Assembly: GCA_016234985.1 (NCBI GenBank) | Contig: JACRNK010000102.1 | Span: 1-7,296, forward strand | DNA from: Deltaproteobacteria bacterium | Lineage (GTDB): Bacteria > Desulfobacterota > GWC2-55-46 > UBA9637 | DNA: 7,296 bases | Direction of reading: 5' to 3' | Shown here: positions 6,019 through 7,296 of the stretch, one piece after another | Layout of the letters: every line of letters starts with the position of its first letter | How positions within the stretch are numbered: the first letter of the stretch is position 1 | The notes under the pieces: generated by a model | What the model was told of the DNA's origin: nothing | The model's database searches: none | Seen by the model: only the letters and a program-made list of their open reading frames with translations | Program-made: the position numbers and the translations under genes

Positions 6019-6396
6019 TTAAAAAGCAAAAAAGAGGAATTGAGCGGAAAAAAGCATGACAGCGCGCGCACGCAGGAATCCGCGTCCGAACAGCTCAAGG
6101 ATTCGGAAGCGAGGCTTGCTCAAAAGGATAGCGAAAATCTTGAAGGCTTTAAAGACGGCGTCCGGGCTATCATGCTTGACAAAAGAGAGGAACAACCGGC
6201 TCGCATTCACGGCCTTGTGGCAGATGTTATTGAGACGTCAGCCAGATATGAAAAGGCTGTTGAGGCGGTTTTGGGCGAGAGGTTGCAGTATGTAATTGTG
6301 GAAAGCCACGAGGCAGGCGTTGAGGCTGTTGAATATCTAAAGACGCAGGCTAAAGGCCGCGGCAGCTTTGTGCCTTTAAGAGAAGCAAAGATAAAG

Positions 6397-6429
6397 GGTT
6401 CGGAGTCTGGAGTTCGGAGTTCGGAGTCA
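6397..6429 (+). repeat. heptanucleotide tract 3 inside an smc hinge loop
   Basis: TTCGGAG-TCTGGAG-TTCGGAG-TTCGGAG is followed by TC: four 7-nt units, three of them identical. It reads GSESGVRSSES. It falls between the conserved hinge segments GRGSFVPLREAKIKG and VKVKDGYHPIAQYLLGD, where the family has a variable surface loop, so the insertion is probably tolerated. Confidence 0.75.
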
Positions 6430-7296
6430 AATGCATATCAGAATACTGAACAACTGATCAGTCAGGTAAAAGTAAAAGACGGCTATCATCCGATTGCCCA
6501 ATATCTGCTCGGTGATGTGCTTGTGACGAATAACTTAAATGATGCTATTGCGCTATGGAAGTCAAATGGCCTTGACAAGACATTTGTTACGCTTGAAGGC
6601 GAGATGGTCGACCCGCAGGGCGTTATTACAGGCGGCTATTCAAACGGCTCGGACGGCGGCATACTTCAGAAAAGGAGAGAGATAAAAGAACTTTCCAACA
6701 CGGTTTCGGATTTAGAAATAAAGATTAGAGAAACAGAGGGAGAAGCAACACGGCTGCGCCAGGAAATAGAGGCAGGCCGCGCGAATCTGGACGGGTTAAA
6801 AAAGGATAGTCATTCAAAAGAGATAGAGCTTGTAAATCTGGAAGGCGAATTAAAAAGAGAAGAGGCGGAGATTAGCCGTCTTAAACAAAGGCTTGAAGTT
6901 TTAGAATCAGAAACAGGCGATGCAAGTAAAGAGCTGGATGCAATCGCAATAAAAAAGGCGCAGTTTTTAAAGGATAGAGAATTCGTAGAAGCGGAATTAG
7001 AGGCGGCGGAAAAGGCTATTCAGGCTATGTCAGACGAGGTTGCAGCCCTGTCTAAGAAAAAAGATGAACTTTCCGGGCTTGTCACCTCTATAAAGGTTAA
7101 GCTTGCCTCTTCTAAAGAAAGGCTTGAAGGCATTAAGGCGCAGATTAAGGATAAACAAGGATTTATCGCGGATATCGGAAACAGGACAATAGAAAGACAG
7201 GCGGGAATTATTAAAGACCGGGAGGAAACAGAGGGAGAGGAGAGTAAAGTTGCTAAGCTGAAGACAGAACTGGAAGATGCCCTGAAAACAATGGAC

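Larger units (their letters stand above)
5561..7296 (+). pseudogene. smc: remainder of smc (coiled coil 1, hinge, coiled coil 2), out of frame with its start and cut by the window edge
   Basis: Reading in the frame that starts at 5557, no stop occurs before the window ends. With one copy of the duplication removed, the in-window SMC is 868 codons long. Coiled coil 1 (heptad-like, rich in E, K, R and L) runs to about 6155. The hinge follows at about 6157-6640, recognisable from IHGLVADVIETSARYEKAVE, VLGERLQYVIVES, YLKTQAKGRGSFVPL, YLLGDVLVTNNLNDA, FVTLEGEMVDPQG and the closing VITGGYSNG. These correspond to restored residues ~490-650, where SMC hinges normally lie. Coiled coil 2 then continues to the edge. 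The C-terminal head (signature and Walker B motifs) lies outside. This part has no start of its own: the first in-frame ATG, at 6172, is inside the hinge and has no ribosome site. It also carries three heptamer-repeat tracts. The overall decay-free sequence suggests the gene was intact until very recently. Confidence 0.9.

Noticed and set aside
6056..6295. 79-codon plus-strand frame inside smc
   Set aside because: It is out of frame with the clear SMC hinge sequence and is Arg-rich, as expected for a shifted reading of Glu/Lys codons.

Overview
The window looks like a piece of a bacterial chromosome. Two housekeeping genes frame it: ppdK (pyruvate, phosphate dikinase), which enters from the left edge, and smc (chromosome segregation ATPase), which runs off the right edge. 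Both are on the plus strand, as is everything else I can support. No taxonomic marker is present. The moderate GC of the two core genes, an ATP/PEP-interconverting dikinase, and the style of the intergenic hairpin and heptamer repeats suggest to me an anaerobic Nitrospirota- or Desulfobacterota-like organism, possibly uncultivated. That is an impression from memory, not a demonstration.

Layout: positions 1-2334 hold the last ~777 codons of ppdK, with about 100 N-terminal residues lying before the window. Positions 2378-3060 hold a two-gene HEPN/nucleotidyltransferase (HepT/MntA-like) toxin-antitoxin-type cassette with a 25-nt gene overlap. Positions 3105-3176 hold a second, decayed copy of the ppdK 3' end, so the cassette lies between two copies of the same ~60-70 bp. 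Positions 3347-4348 hold a visibly AT-richer gene for a membrane-anchored or exported protein of unknown function, with a DUF6438-like N-terminal half. Positions 4349-4654 are non-coding, with a perfect 16-bp palindrome and a ~105-bp imperfect hairpin repeat that ends 17 bp before the smc start. Positions 4655-7296 hold smc.

The most concrete anomaly is in smc. A perfect 38-bp tandem duplication (5519-5556 and 5557-5594) puts a TAA into the frame after 301 codons. Removing one copy restores one continuous SMC reading frame of 868 codons to the window edge, through coiled coil 1, the hinge and into coiled coil 2. It is either a real recent frameshift in a gene that is usually important, or an assembly or sequencing artefact. 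The same gene also carries three short in-frame heptanucleotide-repeat tracts, two in coiled coil 1 and one in a hinge loop, all read as related SE(S/V)xVRS-type peptides.

The genes do not form one pathway. ppdK serves central carbon metabolism and smc serves chromosome organisation. The material between them (HEPN/MNT pair, unknown exported protein, repeats) behaves like an accessory insertion at the 3' end of ppdK. I see no CRISPR array, tRNA, rRNA, transposase or integrase.
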